A DNA stretch of 64,000 nucleotides. It comes from Flavobacterium endophyticum (GTDB taxonomy: Bacteria; Bacteroidota; Bacteroidia; Flavobacteriales; Flavobacteriaceae). The stretch covers positions 2,064,417 to 2,128,416 of the forward strand of contig NZ_RBLC01000001.1 of assembly GCF_003634455.1 (NCBI RefSeq), read 5' to 3'. Positions 24,969-32,908 of this stretch are shown here, one piece after another (position 1 is the stretch's first letter; each line of letters starts with the position of its first letter). Both the position numbers and the translations under genes were made by a program. The notes below the pieces were generated by a model. It saw only the letters and a list, made by a program, of their open reading frames with translations, ran no database searches and was not told the DNA's origin.

Positions 24969-26057
24969 ATGAACAAATTTCTTTTTCTGATTTGTCTTTT
25001 GCCCGTGTTGAGCTTTTCACAGGAAAACAACAGCAGATATACTTTTGATATTAATAATTTCTACGGAAAAATTTTAAATCATACCGAAGAAATATCGCAA
25101 TTTACAGACCATAGTCCGGAAGGATTTCTTATTAGTATCAACAGAAAAACATACGGCGAAAAAGCATGGCAGTCTCGTTATAATTACCCAGATTATGGCC
25201 TTTCGTTTGAATATCAAAATATGAAAAATGAAGAGCTAGGTTATTTTTATGGATTGTACGGGCATTATAATTTTTATTTTTTCAAAAGGAATTTGATGCT
25301 GAGAATTGCACAAGGAGTTGCGTACAATACAAATCCATACGATGTAAATACCAATCCGGAAAACTTGGCTTATGGAACGCATTGGATGCCGGCGACTTAT
25401 TTTATGCTGAACTATAAGAAAGAAAGAATTTGGAATGGATTAGGACTTCAAGCGGGAGTTACATTCTTTCATCATTCGAATGCGAATTTGAGATCTCCTA
25501 ATAAAGGGACAAATACAGTAGCTCTAAATATTGGAGCTGTTTATAATTTTGATAGCAAAGAATCCTTAAATTATATACCGAATAAAGATTCTATTAAGTT
25601 TACGGAACCGATACGATATAATCTTGCTTTTAGGACAGGATTTAATGAAAGTGATTTGGTAGGAAGCGGACAATATCCGTTTTATGTATTTTCTGCCTAT
25701 GCAGATAAAAGGCTGAATCGAAAAAGCGCCATCCATATCGGTGCGGAGTTTTTTATGATGAAATATTTAAAAGGATCGGTGTGGCAGCTATCCCATGCGC
25801 CAGGCTCTACGATAAGCCCTGATACGGATTATCGAAAGGCAGGAGTCTTTATCGGGCATGAGCTTTTTGTCAATAGGCTTTCTCTTGAAACGCAGTTTGG
25901 CTATTATGCTTATGCTCCGCTGGATTATCTGCCTCCAATTTATCAAAGATTGGGACTTAAGTATTATCTTATGGACGAGATTTTTATGGGAGTTGCCTTA
26001 AAGACTCATGCAGCAAAAGCGGAAGCTCTTGAATTTGGAATAGGAGTCCGTTTATAA
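24969..26057 (+). CDS. Acyloxyacyl hydrolase / lipid A deacylase-like protein, tandem copy
   Basis: A 362-residue tandem paralog of the preceding gene. Signal peptide to SFSQ (residue 18) and the same FFHHSNANL motif at about 165. The C-terminal ends of the two proteins are nearly the same (LKTHAAKAEA, then EFGxGVRL). The main differences lie in loops around residues 200-215 and 265-285. It precedes a GIN-domain lipoprotein by 12 nt, giving a three-gene envelope operon. Confidence 0.78.
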   Translation: MNKFLFLICLLPVLSFSQENNSRYTFDINNFYGKILNHTEEISQFTDHSPEGFLISINRKTYGEKAWQSRYNYPDYGLSFEYQNMKNEELGYFYGLYGHYNFYFFKRNLMLRIAQGVAYNTNPYDVNTNPENLAYGTHWMPATYFMLNYKKERIWNGLGLQAGVTFFHHSNANLRSPNKGTNTVALNIGAVYNFDSKESLNYIPNKDSIKFTEPIRYNLAFRTGFNESDLVGSGQYPFYVFSAYADKRLNRKSAIHIGAEFFMMKYLKGSVWQLSHAPGSTISPDTDYRKAGVFIGHELFVNRLSLETQFGYYAYAPLDYLPPIYQRLGLKYYLMDEIFMGVALKTHAAKAEALEFGIGVRL

Positions 26058-26069
26058 AATTATATCGCA

Positions 26070-26819
26070 ATGAAAACAAAAATGCTTAAAACAATATTCT
26101 TCCTATTTATAATAGCATTTTTATCATGCGATTCAGAGAACGCAAGCGACTGTTTCCAGACATATGGCTCACCGATTGAAAAAGAATTTAGCGTTGAAGA
26201 TTTTAAGAAAATTAATATTTCTGAAGGAATCGAATTGATCATAAAACAAGGAACGGAAACGAAAGTAGTTGTAAGAACAGGTGAAAACCTAATAAGTGGC
26301 ATTACGGCCGAAGTTTCGAATAATGAACTTTTTCTCCGAAATTCAAACGGATGCAATTGGGTCAGAGATTACAATACGACAAAAGTGTATGTCACGACTC
26401 CCACATTGATAAATGTATATTCTTCTTCCCAATTTGGAGTAAAATCAGATGGCGTATTAAGTTTTCCGAACCTGTCATTACAATCTGGAATGTTTGGAAA
26501 CACAGCTTCGGGAACCTTTGAACTTGAGGTCAACTGTGTCAACCTAAATATAGAAGACAATAAATCGTCCTATTTTGCTATTTCAGGATTCACTGATGCT
26601 TTGAATGTAGCCTTTTATGATGGCGATGCAAGATTTGACGGTTCAGACTTAAGAGCTAAAGAAGTTTCTTTTTTTCATAGAAGCTCAAATAATATGATCA
26701 TAAATCCGATAAATAAAATTTCAGGAACCATTTACAGTACAGGAAATGTTGTCTTGAAAAATGTGCCTCCGATTATCGAAGTTACGCAATTATACCAAGG
26801 TCATTTGGTTTATCCTTGA
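26070..26819 (+). CDS. GIN-domain (DUF2807) lipoprotein
   Basis: A 249-residue exported lipoprotein with a hydrophobic N-terminus and lipobox-like FLSCDSEN (Cys near residue 20). The remainder is a right-handed beta-helix of the GIN/DUF2807 type (SVEDFKKINISEGIELIIKQ; VYVTTPTLINVYSSSQ), a Bacteroidota head domain of unknown role. Third gene of the operon with the two deacylase-like proteins. Its stop codon is one base from the end of the convergent gldA, with no terminator between them. Confidence 0.8.
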   Translation: MKTKMLKTIFFLFIIAFLSCDSENASDCFQTYGSPIEKEFSVEDFKKINISEGIELIIKQGTETKVVVRTGENLISGITAEVSNNELFLRNSNGCNWVRDYNTTKVYVTTPTLINVYSSSQFGVKSDGVLSFPNLSLQSGMFGNTASGTFELEVNCVNLNIEDNKSSYFAISGFTDALNVAFYDGDARFDGSDLRAKEVSFFHRSSNNMIINPINKISGTIYSTGNVVLKNVPPIIEVTQLYQGHLVYP

Positions 26820-26820
26820 C

Positions 26821-27717
26821 CTATTCTTTGGTAACGTCTCTAAAAATAGCTTCTAGATTTTTGTTCTTCAGGTTCAGCTGTAATGTTTTTAATCCATTAT
26901 CATGAGCAAAATCAAAGATAGCAGGACGCATGTCTTTAGAGGTGGAGAAAGTCAATTCCCAAATCTTATCATTTGTGTTGGTCAGAGCAACCAGATTCGG
27001 AATTGTTCTCAACAACTGTTCTTCTACTTTGTGATCAAATTCAACCTCTATAACCTGTTCTTTTTCATCTTTCAGGTTATTTAATTTTTTATCAGTGACG
27101 ATCTTTCCGTGGTTGATAATGATTACACGGTCGCAAATCGCTTCCACTTCCTGCATGATATGTGTAGATAGAAAAACCGTTTTGTCTTTCCCTATATTTT
27201 TGATCAATTCTCGGATTTCTACCAACTGATTCGGATCAAGACCTGTTGTGGGTTCGTCCAAAATCAAGACATCCGGATTGTGAAGCAAGGCAGTTGCCAA
27301 GCCCACGCGCTGGCGGTATCCTTTAGACAATTGTCCTATTTTTTTATGGCTTTCAGGAGTCAATCCGGTCATTGCAATCACTTCTTCAATTCTGGATTTT
27401 GCCACTTTATAAACATCAGCATTAAAAGCTAAATATTCACGTACATACAAATCAAGATATAACGGATTGTGCTCTGGCAAATAGCCAACCGATTTTTGTA
27501 CTTCTTTCTGAGCACTTGAAACATCATTTCCGTTTACCGAAGCCTTACCTTCATCAGCAGTGATAAAAGTGGTCAGGATTTTCATCAGCGTAGATTTTCC
27601 AGCACCATTAGGTCCTAAAAAACCGACAATTTCGCCTTTTTGGATAGAAAAGGAAATATTATCCAAGGCTTTCTGGTTTCCGTAATTTTTTGAGATGGAA
27701 GTAACTTCGATTGACAT
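26821..27717 (-). CDS. gldA: Gliding motility ABC transporter ATP-binding protein GldA
   Basis: A 298-residue cytosolic ATPase subunit. Walker A is GPNGAGKSTL (about 35-44), the Q-loop region is YLPEHNPLYLDL, the signature is LSKGYRQRVGLA, Walker B is VLILDEPTTGLDPNQ and the H-loop is FLSTHIMQE. The sequence, especially the N-terminal MSIEVTSISKNYGNQKALDN, matches GldA, which works with the GldF/GldG membrane subunits in the gliding machinery of flavobacteria. The partners are not in this window, which is usual since gldA is often unlinked. Confidence 0.92.
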   Translation of the reverse strand: MSIEVTSISKNYGNQKALDNISFSIQKGEIVGFLGPNGAGKSTLMKILTTFITADEGKASVNGNDVSSAQKEVQKSVGYLPEHNPLYLDLYVREYLAFNADVYKVAKSRIEEVIAMTGLTPESHKKIGQLSKGYRQRVGLATALLHNPDVLILDEPTTGLDPNQLVEIRELIKNIGKDKTVFLSTHIMQEVEAICDRVIIINHGKIVTDKKLNNLKDEKEQVIEVEFDHKVEEQLLRTIPNLVALTNTNDKIWELTFSTSKDMRPAIFDFAHDNGLKTLQLNLKNKNLEAIFRDVTKE

Positions 27718-27875
27718 GATTTTTGATTTTGAACAAAAGTAATAAAATGAATAATTAAAACGTATATATGTTATCCGAATTGCATAGCAAGTAAATTAAT
27801 CGACAATTCAAACGTTGTAGTTAAAAATATTCCTAAAAAACGACTGTTTTATGTAAAGCGTAAAACAAATTTTTC

Positions 27876-27883
27876 TACTTTAG
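27876..27883 (+). promoter_or_regulatory. -7 element for the aromatic leader
   Basis: TACTTTAG (one mismatch to TAnnTTTG) lies 20 nt before the leader ATG. No clear TTG is seen at the right distance. Confidence 0.35.
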
Positions 27884-27902
27884 CCGAATAACAAAACAAA
27901 AA

Positions 27903-27980
27903 ATGCAAAACAACCGTTTTTATTTTAGCAATTCTTTTTATTTCTGGAAACAGAAACGGGATTGTCGTGTTGTTATGTAA
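27903..27980 (+). CDS. Putative Phe/Tyr/Trp leader peptide of the pheA operon (25 codons)
   Basis: A short ORF, ATG to TAA. Residues 5-15 read RFYFSNSFYFW: four Phe, two Tyr and one Trp in 11 codons, directly ahead of the gene for prephenate dehydratase. Codons 19-21 contain CGGGATT (27957-27963), a copy of the 3' arm of the following terminator that can pair with its 5' arm. A stall at the aromatic codons (27918-27947) would favour the antiterminator; completion of the peptide would favour termination. This is the layout of enterobacterial pheL-type attenuation, here in a flavobacterium. Confidence 0.75.
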   Translation: MQNNRFYFSNSFYFWKQKRDCRVVM

Positions 27981-28008
27981 ATAGAATTATATTTAAAAAT
28001 CAATATAG

Positions 28009-28038
28009 AAATCCCGATGCAAATCGGGATTTTTTTTT
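28009..28038 (+). terminator. Attenuator terminator of the pheA operon
   Basis: Perfect 10-bp stem, AAATCCCGAT (28009-28018) with ATCGGGATTT (28023-28032), GCAA tetraloop and T-run. AATCCCG (28010-28016) can alternatively pair with CGGGATT at 27957-27963 in the leader ORF. It ends 11 nt before the pheA ATG. Confidence 0.92.
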
Positions 28039-28048
28039 GCCTAAACTT

Positions 28049-28879
28049 ATGGAAACAAAAATTGCAATTCAAGGAATCAGAGGCTCGTTCCATCACCAAG
28101 TCGCTAAAGAATATTTCAATGAAACATTGGAATTGGACGAATGCATGTCGTTCGATGCTTTGGTGACAAGCTTGGTAGGAAACAAAACCCAGAAAGCAAT
28201 TATGGCTTTAGAAAATTCGATAGCAGGCTCGATTATACCTAACTATGCCTTGATTGATAGGAACAATCTTCACATTATTGGAGAACATTATCTGGACATT
28301 CACATGAACCTGATGGTGCTGAAAGGCCAAAAAATAGAAGACATCAAAGAAGTGCATTCGCATCCAATTGCCTTATTGCAGTGTGGTGAGTTTTTTAAAA
28401 AATATCCGCATATAAAATTAGTAGAAAGCGGCGATACGGCAGAAACAGCCCAAAGAATTCAAGAAAAACAACTAAAGGAAATTGCGGCAGTAGCAAGCCC
28501 AATTGCAGCAGAAATGTTCGGGTTAGACATTTTGGCTTCCGGAATCCATACGATAAAAAGCAACAAGACGCGGTTTGTAATCTTGAAAACGCAAAACAAA
28601 GTCCTGCCTAAAGAAGAAATCAACAAAGCTTCTATAAAATTTGAATTGGATGATACGCCTGGAAGCCTAGCGACAATTTTAAACGTGATGAACAATTGCA
28701 AGCTGAACCTGACGAAAATCCAGTCGATGCCGATTATAGAAACGCCTTTCCAGTATTCTTTTTTTGTGGATGTGACTTTTGAAAAATACAAACACTATGA
28801 AAAAGCAAAATCAATTCTAGAACTAATGACGACACATTTTAAGGTTTTAGGAGAATACAAAAGAGGTAATAGAAGCTAA
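28049..28879 (+). CDS. pheA: Prephenate dehydratase
   Basis: A 276-residue cytosolic enzyme making phenylpyruvate from prephenate. The catalytic domain (about 1-180) has MALENSIAGSI and the SNKTRFVIL motif. The C-terminal ACT domain (about 195-270) is the usual phenylalanine sensor, but its GALV and ESRP motifs read GSLA and QSMP here. The start is the ATG at 28049: an in-frame upstream extension would run back through the attenuator terminator and overlap the leader ORF, so it is rejected. First gene of an aromatic operon. Confidence 0.95.
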   Translation: METKIAIQGIRGSFHHQVAKEYFNETLELDECMSFDALVTSLVGNKTQKAIMALENSIAGSIIPNYALIDRNNLHIIGEHYLDIHMNLMVLKGQKIEDIKEVHSHPIALLQCGEFFKKYPHIKLVESGDTAETAQRIQEKQLKEIAAVASPIAAEMFGLDILASGIHTIKSNKTRFVILKTQNKVLPKEEINKASIKFELDDTPGSLATILNVMNNCKLNLTKIQSMPIIETPFQYSFFVDVTFEKYKHYEKAKSILELMTTHFKVLGEYKRGNRS

Positions 28880-28890
28880 AAAAAAGAAAC

Positions 28891-30060
28891 ATGGAAAATG
28901 ATATTGTAATAGGAAGCAAAGGATTCGCTAATCGATTAAATACGGTCGAAGAGTATTACTTTTCAAGGAAACTAAGAGAAGTACGCCAGATGATTTCGGA
29001 AGGAAAGCCGGTAATCAACATGGGAATTGGAAGTCCTGATCTAGCGCCGCCCAAAAGTGCTATCGAGGCTATCAAAAAAGCAATAGATGATGAAAAAGCA
29101 CATGAATATCAAAGCTATCAGGGATTGCCGGAATTGAGAAAAGGAATTGCGGATTTCTATAATGCCCAGTTTGGCGTTTCACTCGATACCAATTCCGAAA
29201 TTTTGCCCTTGATGGGTTCAAAAGAAGGCATCATGCATATTTCTTTAGCGTTTTTGAATGAAGGTGATGAGGTCCTGATTCCAAATCCGGGCTATCCGAC
29301 CTATGCCTCGGTGACTAATTTAGTAGGAGCAAAGCCAATTTTCTACGATTTAAAAGAAAAAAACAATTGGGAACCTGATTTAGACTTATTAGAAAAGCAA
29401 GACCTGTCGAAAGTCAAACTGATGTGGATTAATTATCCGCACATGCCGACAGGAGCTAGCGGGAGCTTATCGATGTTTGAAAAATTGGTCAGTTTTGCAA
29501 AAAAACATCAGATTGTTCTGGTCAATGATAATCCGTACAGTTTTGTGCTGAATGACAATCCAATTTCTATTTTTCAAGTTGAAGGTGCTAAGGATATTGC
29601 TTTGGAATTAAATTCGCTGAGCAAAACCTTTAATATGGCAGGCTGGCGTATCGGAATGGTGTCTGGAAAATCAGAATTCATCGACGCCATCTTACAAGTG
29701 AAAAGCAATATGGACAGCGGCATGTTTTATGGAATTCAAAAAGGAGCCATCGAAGCGTTGAAATGTGGAAAAGAATGGTTCGATGTCCAAAACACTATTT
29801 ATACAAAAAGAAGAGCACTGATCTTTCAATTGGCCGAAAAACTGGGCTGTACATTTGATAAAAAAGCAACAGGAATGTTCGTCTGGGCAAAGCTGCCATT
29901 AGCTATAACAGCTTCAGAAGAATTTATTGATACAATTTTAATCGAGAAAAACATCTTTATTACGCCAGGAACTATTTTCGGAAGCAACGGCGAAGGCTAT
30001 ATCCGATTTTCATTGTGTATCAAAGAAGAAAAAATTCAAGAAGCGATCGCTAGGCTTTAG
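28891..30060 (+). CDS. Class I/II PLP aminotransferase, probably aromatic
   Basis: A 389-residue fold-type I aminotransferase. The PLP lysine is in NSLSKTFNMAGWRIG, with NDNPYSF before it and the substrate-carboxylate Arg in GYIRFSLC near the C-terminus. It starts 11 nt after pheA and is therefore cotranscribed. In this context it most likely converts phenylpyruvate (and hydroxyphenylpyruvate) to the amino acid, although family members also use aspartate or diaminopimelate precursors. Confidence 0.88.
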   Translation: MENDIVIGSKGFANRLNTVEEYYFSRKLREVRQMISEGKPVINMGIGSPDLAPPKSAIEAIKKAIDDEKAHEYQSYQGLPELRKGIADFYNAQFGVSLDTNSEILPLMGSKEGIMHISLAFLNEGDEVLIPNPGYPTYASVTNLVGAKPIFYDLKEKNNWEPDLDLLEKQDLSKVKLMWINYPHMPTGASGSLSMFEKLVSFAKKHQIVLVNDNPYSFVLNDNPISIFQVEGAKDIALELNSLSKTFNMAGWRIGMVSGKSEFIDAILQVKSNMDSGMFYGIQKGAIEALKCGKEWFDVQNTIYTKRRALIFQLAEKLGCTFDKKATGMFVWAKLPLAITASEEFIDTILIEKNIFITPGTIFGSNGEGYIRFSLCIKEEKIQEAIARL

Positions 30061-30081
30061 ACAATAGATTTAAAAAATAAC

Positions 30082-30102
30082 TAACTTTGGCCTAGGCCGA
30101 AG
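30082..30102 (+). promoter_or_regulatory. Possible internal promoter and short hairpin before the DAHP synthase gene
   Basis: A perfect -7 element, TAACTTTG (30082-30089), overlaps an 8-bp inverted repeat CTTTGGCC-TA-GGCCGAAG (30085-30102). No good TTG element is visible, so promoter activity is tentative. Confidence 0.35.
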
Positions 30103-30118
30103 AAATACCAAAATAAAA

Positions 30119-31201
30119 ATGAAAAATTCAAAAGAATTGAGAAGGTGGTTGGACGATTTCAATTTAGCGCATCCGTTAGTAATCGCCGGACCTTGTAGTG
30201 CCGAAACAGAAGAACAAGTATTGAAAATTGCCCATGAATTAAAAGACTCAGACGTCAGTATTTACAGAGCAGGAATCTGGAAGCCGAGAACACGTCCAGG
30301 CGGTTTTGAAGGTGTTGGGGCCATCGGTTTGAAATGGTTGCAGAAAGCAAAAGCTGAAACGGGACTGCTCATGGCTACCGAAGTAGCAAATGCAGCCCAT
30401 GTGCAACTGGCTTTAGAACACGATATTGATGTTTTGTGGATTGGAGCGAGGACAACAGTAAATCCTTTTGCCGTTCAAGAAATTGCCGATGCTTTAAAAA
30501 ATACTGACAAAATTGTATTAGTAAAAAATCCTGTAAATCCAGATTTAGCCTTATGGCTGGGAGGTGTAGAACGTTTATATAATGCAGGAATCAAAAAACT
30601 AGGAGTCATCCACAGAGGATTTTCGACTTACGAAAAAACAAAATACAGAAATATACCCGAATGGCAATTGGCTATCGAATTGCAGAATCGTTTCCCGGAT
30701 CTGCCATTGATTTGCGATCCTTCGCATATTACAGGAAAACGCGAGATGATTCAAGAAGTTTCCCAGCAAGCCTTGGATTTGAACTATGACGGATTGATTA
30801 TCGAAACGCACACAGATCCTGATAATGCTTGGAGCGATGCCGCGCAGCAAGTCACGCCAACCCGACTAAAACAAATTTTCGAAGATTTAAGAGTCAGAAA
30901 AGAAACCGAAGAAGCTTCCGATTACAACCAAAAATTAAATCGCCTTCGTGTAGATATTGATGAATATGACGCCAAGATTATTGAGATTTTAGGAAAAAGG
31001 ATGGTTGTCGCCGATAAAATCGGTGCACTAAAAAAAGAAAAAAATGTAGCGGTGCTGCAAAACAAAAGGTGGAATGAGATATTAGGCAAGATGATTTTAG
31101 AAGGAGAAGAAAAAGGCTTGAGCGAAGAATTCATCTTAAGAATTTTTAAAGCAATACACCAAGAAAGCATCAGCCACCAAGAAAAAATCATTAACGGATA
31201 A
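30119..31201 (+). CDS. Bifunctional DAHP synthase / chorismate mutase
   Basis: A 360-residue fusion acting at both the entry and branch point of aromatic synthesis. The N-terminal type Ib DAHP synthase (about 15-260) has VIAGPCSAET, YRAGIWKPRTRPGGFEG and DPSHITGKREM. The C-terminal chorismate mutase of AroQ type (about 265-355) has LNRLRVDIDEYDAKIIEILGKR. Third gene of the attenuated operon. The related order in many flavobacteria, from memory, has a prephenate dehydrogenase before this gene; only 58 nt are present here. Confidence 0.95.
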   Translation: MKNSKELRRWLDDFNLAHPLVIAGPCSAETEEQVLKIAHELKDSDVSIYRAGIWKPRTRPGGFEGVGAIGLKWLQKAKAETGLLMATEVANAAHVQLALEHDIDVLWIGARTTVNPFAVQEIADALKNTDKIVLVKNPVNPDLALWLGGVERLYNAGIKKLGVIHRGFSTYEKTKYRNIPEWQLAIELQNRFPDLPLICDPSHITGKREMIQEVSQQALDLNYDGLIIETHTDPDNAWSDAAQQVTPTRLKQIFEDLRVRKETEEASDYNQKLNRLRVDIDEYDAKIIEILGKRMVVADKIGALKKEKNVAVLQNKRWNEILGKMILEGEEKGLSEEFILRIFKAIHQESISHQEKIING

Positions 31202-31210
31202 ACAGCAACC

Positions 31211-31275
31211 TTAAATTTAAATGACGAAATTATATTGTTCGATTGTAAAACAGTAATTTTGTCGTTTAAATTTAA
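31211..31275. repeat. 22-bp intergenic hairpin
   Basis: Arms 31211-31232 and 31254-31275 pair along all 22 positions with two G-U pairs, around a 21-nt loop. The core is TTAAATTTAAATGACGAAAT. It sits between the DAHP synthase gene and rsgA and may terminate or stabilise the upstream mRNA. Confidence 0.7.
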
Positions 31276-31299
31276 CAATACGCTTTCTTGTTTCGGAAA

Positions 31300-31330
31300 A
31301 ATCTGAAATCTGAAATCTGAAATCTGAAAT
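31300..31330 (+). repeat. Tandem 7-bp repeat
   Basis: Four head-to-tail copies of ATCTGAA end right at the rsgA start. The same word appears near the aroA start (39189-39201). Confidence 0.8.
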
Positions 31331-31332
31331 GA

Positions 31333-32316
31333 ATGACTGGAACTGTTTATAAATCTACCGGAAGCTGGTATACCGTGAAATCCGAAGACGGAGACTTTAT
31401 GGAATGCAGGATTAAGGGCAAATTCCGCATGAAAGGAATCAAAAGCACAAATCCCATTGCAGTAGGCGACATCGTGGATTATGAACTCGACAAAACGTCA
31501 GACAAAGTCACAGGCACAATTCACAAGATTCATGATCGAAAAAACTATATCGTTCGCAAATCTGTGAATTTGTCAAAACAGGTTCATATCATTGCTTCTA
31601 ACATAGACCAGGTTTTTCTTCTCATCACGATTAACAATCCACCGACAACGACTAGCTTTATCGATCGATTTTTGGTGACGGCAGAAGCTTATGGAATTGA
31701 AGCCGTTTTGGTTTTCAATAAAATAGATACCTATGATGATGCAATGCTAGACGAGCAATTGTACCTTCAATATGTTTACTCCAATATAGGCTACCAATGC
31801 CTCCGCGTTTCGTCAACAGAAGGAAAAGGAATCGACAAGCTAAAAGAAATGATGATTGGCAAAGTATCGATGTTTTCCGGACATTCTGGTGTCGGAAAAT
31901 CAACGTTGGCCAATGCGCTCGAACCGACATTGCATTTAAAGACTACTGTTATTTCCGAACAAAGCAAGCAAGGCCAACACACGACGACTTTTGCCGAAAT
32001 GTACGATTTGTCTTTTGGCGCTAGGATTATCGACACGCCAGGAATCAAAGGCTTTGGAATTGTTGATATGGAGAAATCAGAAATAAGCGGTTATTTTCCA
32101 GAATTTTTTGCCTTGCAAGACCAATGCAAGTTCAACAATTGCTTGCATAAAGAAGAACCGCATTGCGCCGTTAAGGAAGCTTTAGAAAAAGATGAGATCG
32201 CTTGGTCGCGCTATAGAAGCTATCTTCAGATTTTAGAGGGCGATGATGAACATTATCGTACCGATGATTATGCTGATGAAAGAGCCGAAAGCGATGAAAA
32301 TAGAAATCAGAAATAG
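31333..32316 (+). CDS. rsgA: Ribosome small-subunit maturation GTPase RsgA
   Basis: A 327-residue circularly permuted GTPase assisting late 30S assembly. An OB-fold occupies about 1-75. G motifs then come in permuted order: NKID (G4) at about 123, GHSGVGKST (G1) at about 185 and DTPGIKGFG (G3) at about 235. The C-terminal zinc site has CKFNNCLH and a later Cys (PHCAV). It follows the aromatic operon and precedes dtd. Confidence 0.96.
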   Translation: MTGTVYKSTGSWYTVKSEDGDFMECRIKGKFRMKGIKSTNPIAVGDIVDYELDKTSDKVTGTIHKIHDRKNYIVRKSVNLSKQVHIIASNIDQVFLLITINNPPTTTSFIDRFLVTAEAYGIEAVLVFNKIDTYDDAMLDEQLYLQYVYSNIGYQCLRVSSTEGKGIDKLKEMMIGKVSMFSGHSGVGKSTLANALEPTLHLKTTVISEQSKQGQHTTTFAEMYDLSFGARIIDTPGIKGFGIVDMEKSEISGYFPEFFALQDQCKFNNCLHKEEPHCAVKEALEKDEIAWSRYRSYLQILEGDDEHYRTDDYADERAESDENRNQK

Positions 32317-32322
32317 GCAAAA

Positions 32323-32402
32323 GTTGTAAAGCCAAAAGTCAGAAAGTCGTAAAGACTGATATGATTGATTTTTGACTTTATGACTTTCGACTTTAAGACT
32401 AT
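32323..32402. repeat. AAAGTC-rich inverted intergenic repeat
   Basis: Repeated AAAGTC words on one side and GACTTT words on the other (GACTTTATGACTTTCGACTTT) fold back on each other. It looks like a short genus-type intergenic repeat. Confidence 0.5.
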
Positions 32403-32405
32403 AAA

Positions 32406-32858
32406 ATGAAAGCCGTCATTCAGAGAGTTTCCCATGCCTCAGTTACTATTGAAGGAAAAAAAGTAAGCGAAATCCAAAATGGATTGCTCGTTTTGCTCGG
32501 CATTGAAGATGCTGATGCAAAAGAAGATATCGAATGGCTTTCTGGCAAGATTGCCAATCTTCGGATTTTTGGTGATTCAGAAGGCGTCATGAATTTATCC
32601 GTAAAAGATGTCGCAGGAGACATTATTGTCGTCAGTCAATTTACGCTTCATGCTTCTACCAAAAAAGGAAACCGCCCATCTTATATAAAAGCTTCAAAAC
32701 CAGATATCGCAATTCCTTTATATGAGAGTTTTGTGAGACAAATGGAGGCTGATTTAGGCAAAAAAATCCAGACCGGAGAATTTGGAGCCGACATGAAAGT
32801 CGCTTTGCTAAATGACGGTCCGGTGACTATAATTTTTGACACAAAAAACAAAGAATAA
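32406..32858 (+). CDS. dtd: D-aminoacyl-tRNA deacylase
   Basis: A 150-residue cytosolic enzyme that removes D-amino acids wrongly attached to tRNA. Both active-site motifs are present: SQFTLHASTKKGNRPSY (about 78-94) and the NDGPVTI motif at the C-terminus, which recognises D- over L-substrates. Standard length. Located between rsgA and the DUF3857 genes. Confidence 0.97.
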   Translation: MKAVIQRVSHASVTIEGKKVSEIQNGLLVLLGIEDADAKEDIEWLSGKIANLRIFGDSEGVMNLSVKDVAGDIIVVSQFTLHASTKKGNRPSYIKASKPDIAIPLYESFVRQMEADLGKKIQTGEFGADMKVALLNDGPVTIIFDTKNKE

Positions 32859-32861
32859 GAC

Positions 32862-32891
32862 TTGTAGATTAGTTTTATTATTTTATTTTTG
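32862..32891 (+). promoter_or_regulatory. Promoter of the first DUF3857 gene
   Basis: TTG at 32862-32864, a 19 nt spacer and a perfect TATTTTTG at 32884-32891, 17 nt before the ATG. Confidence 0.65.
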
Positions 32892-32908
32892 GAAAAATTT
32901 AACATTTA

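Noticed and set aside
27962..28048. Upstream extension of pheA by 29 codons
   Set aside because: It would be translated through the attenuator terminator and overlap the leader ORF; the ATG at 28049 gives the normal protein.
31300..31330. CRISPR-like repeat
   Set aside because: A short 7-bp tandem run without spacers; no array or cas genes anywhere in the window.
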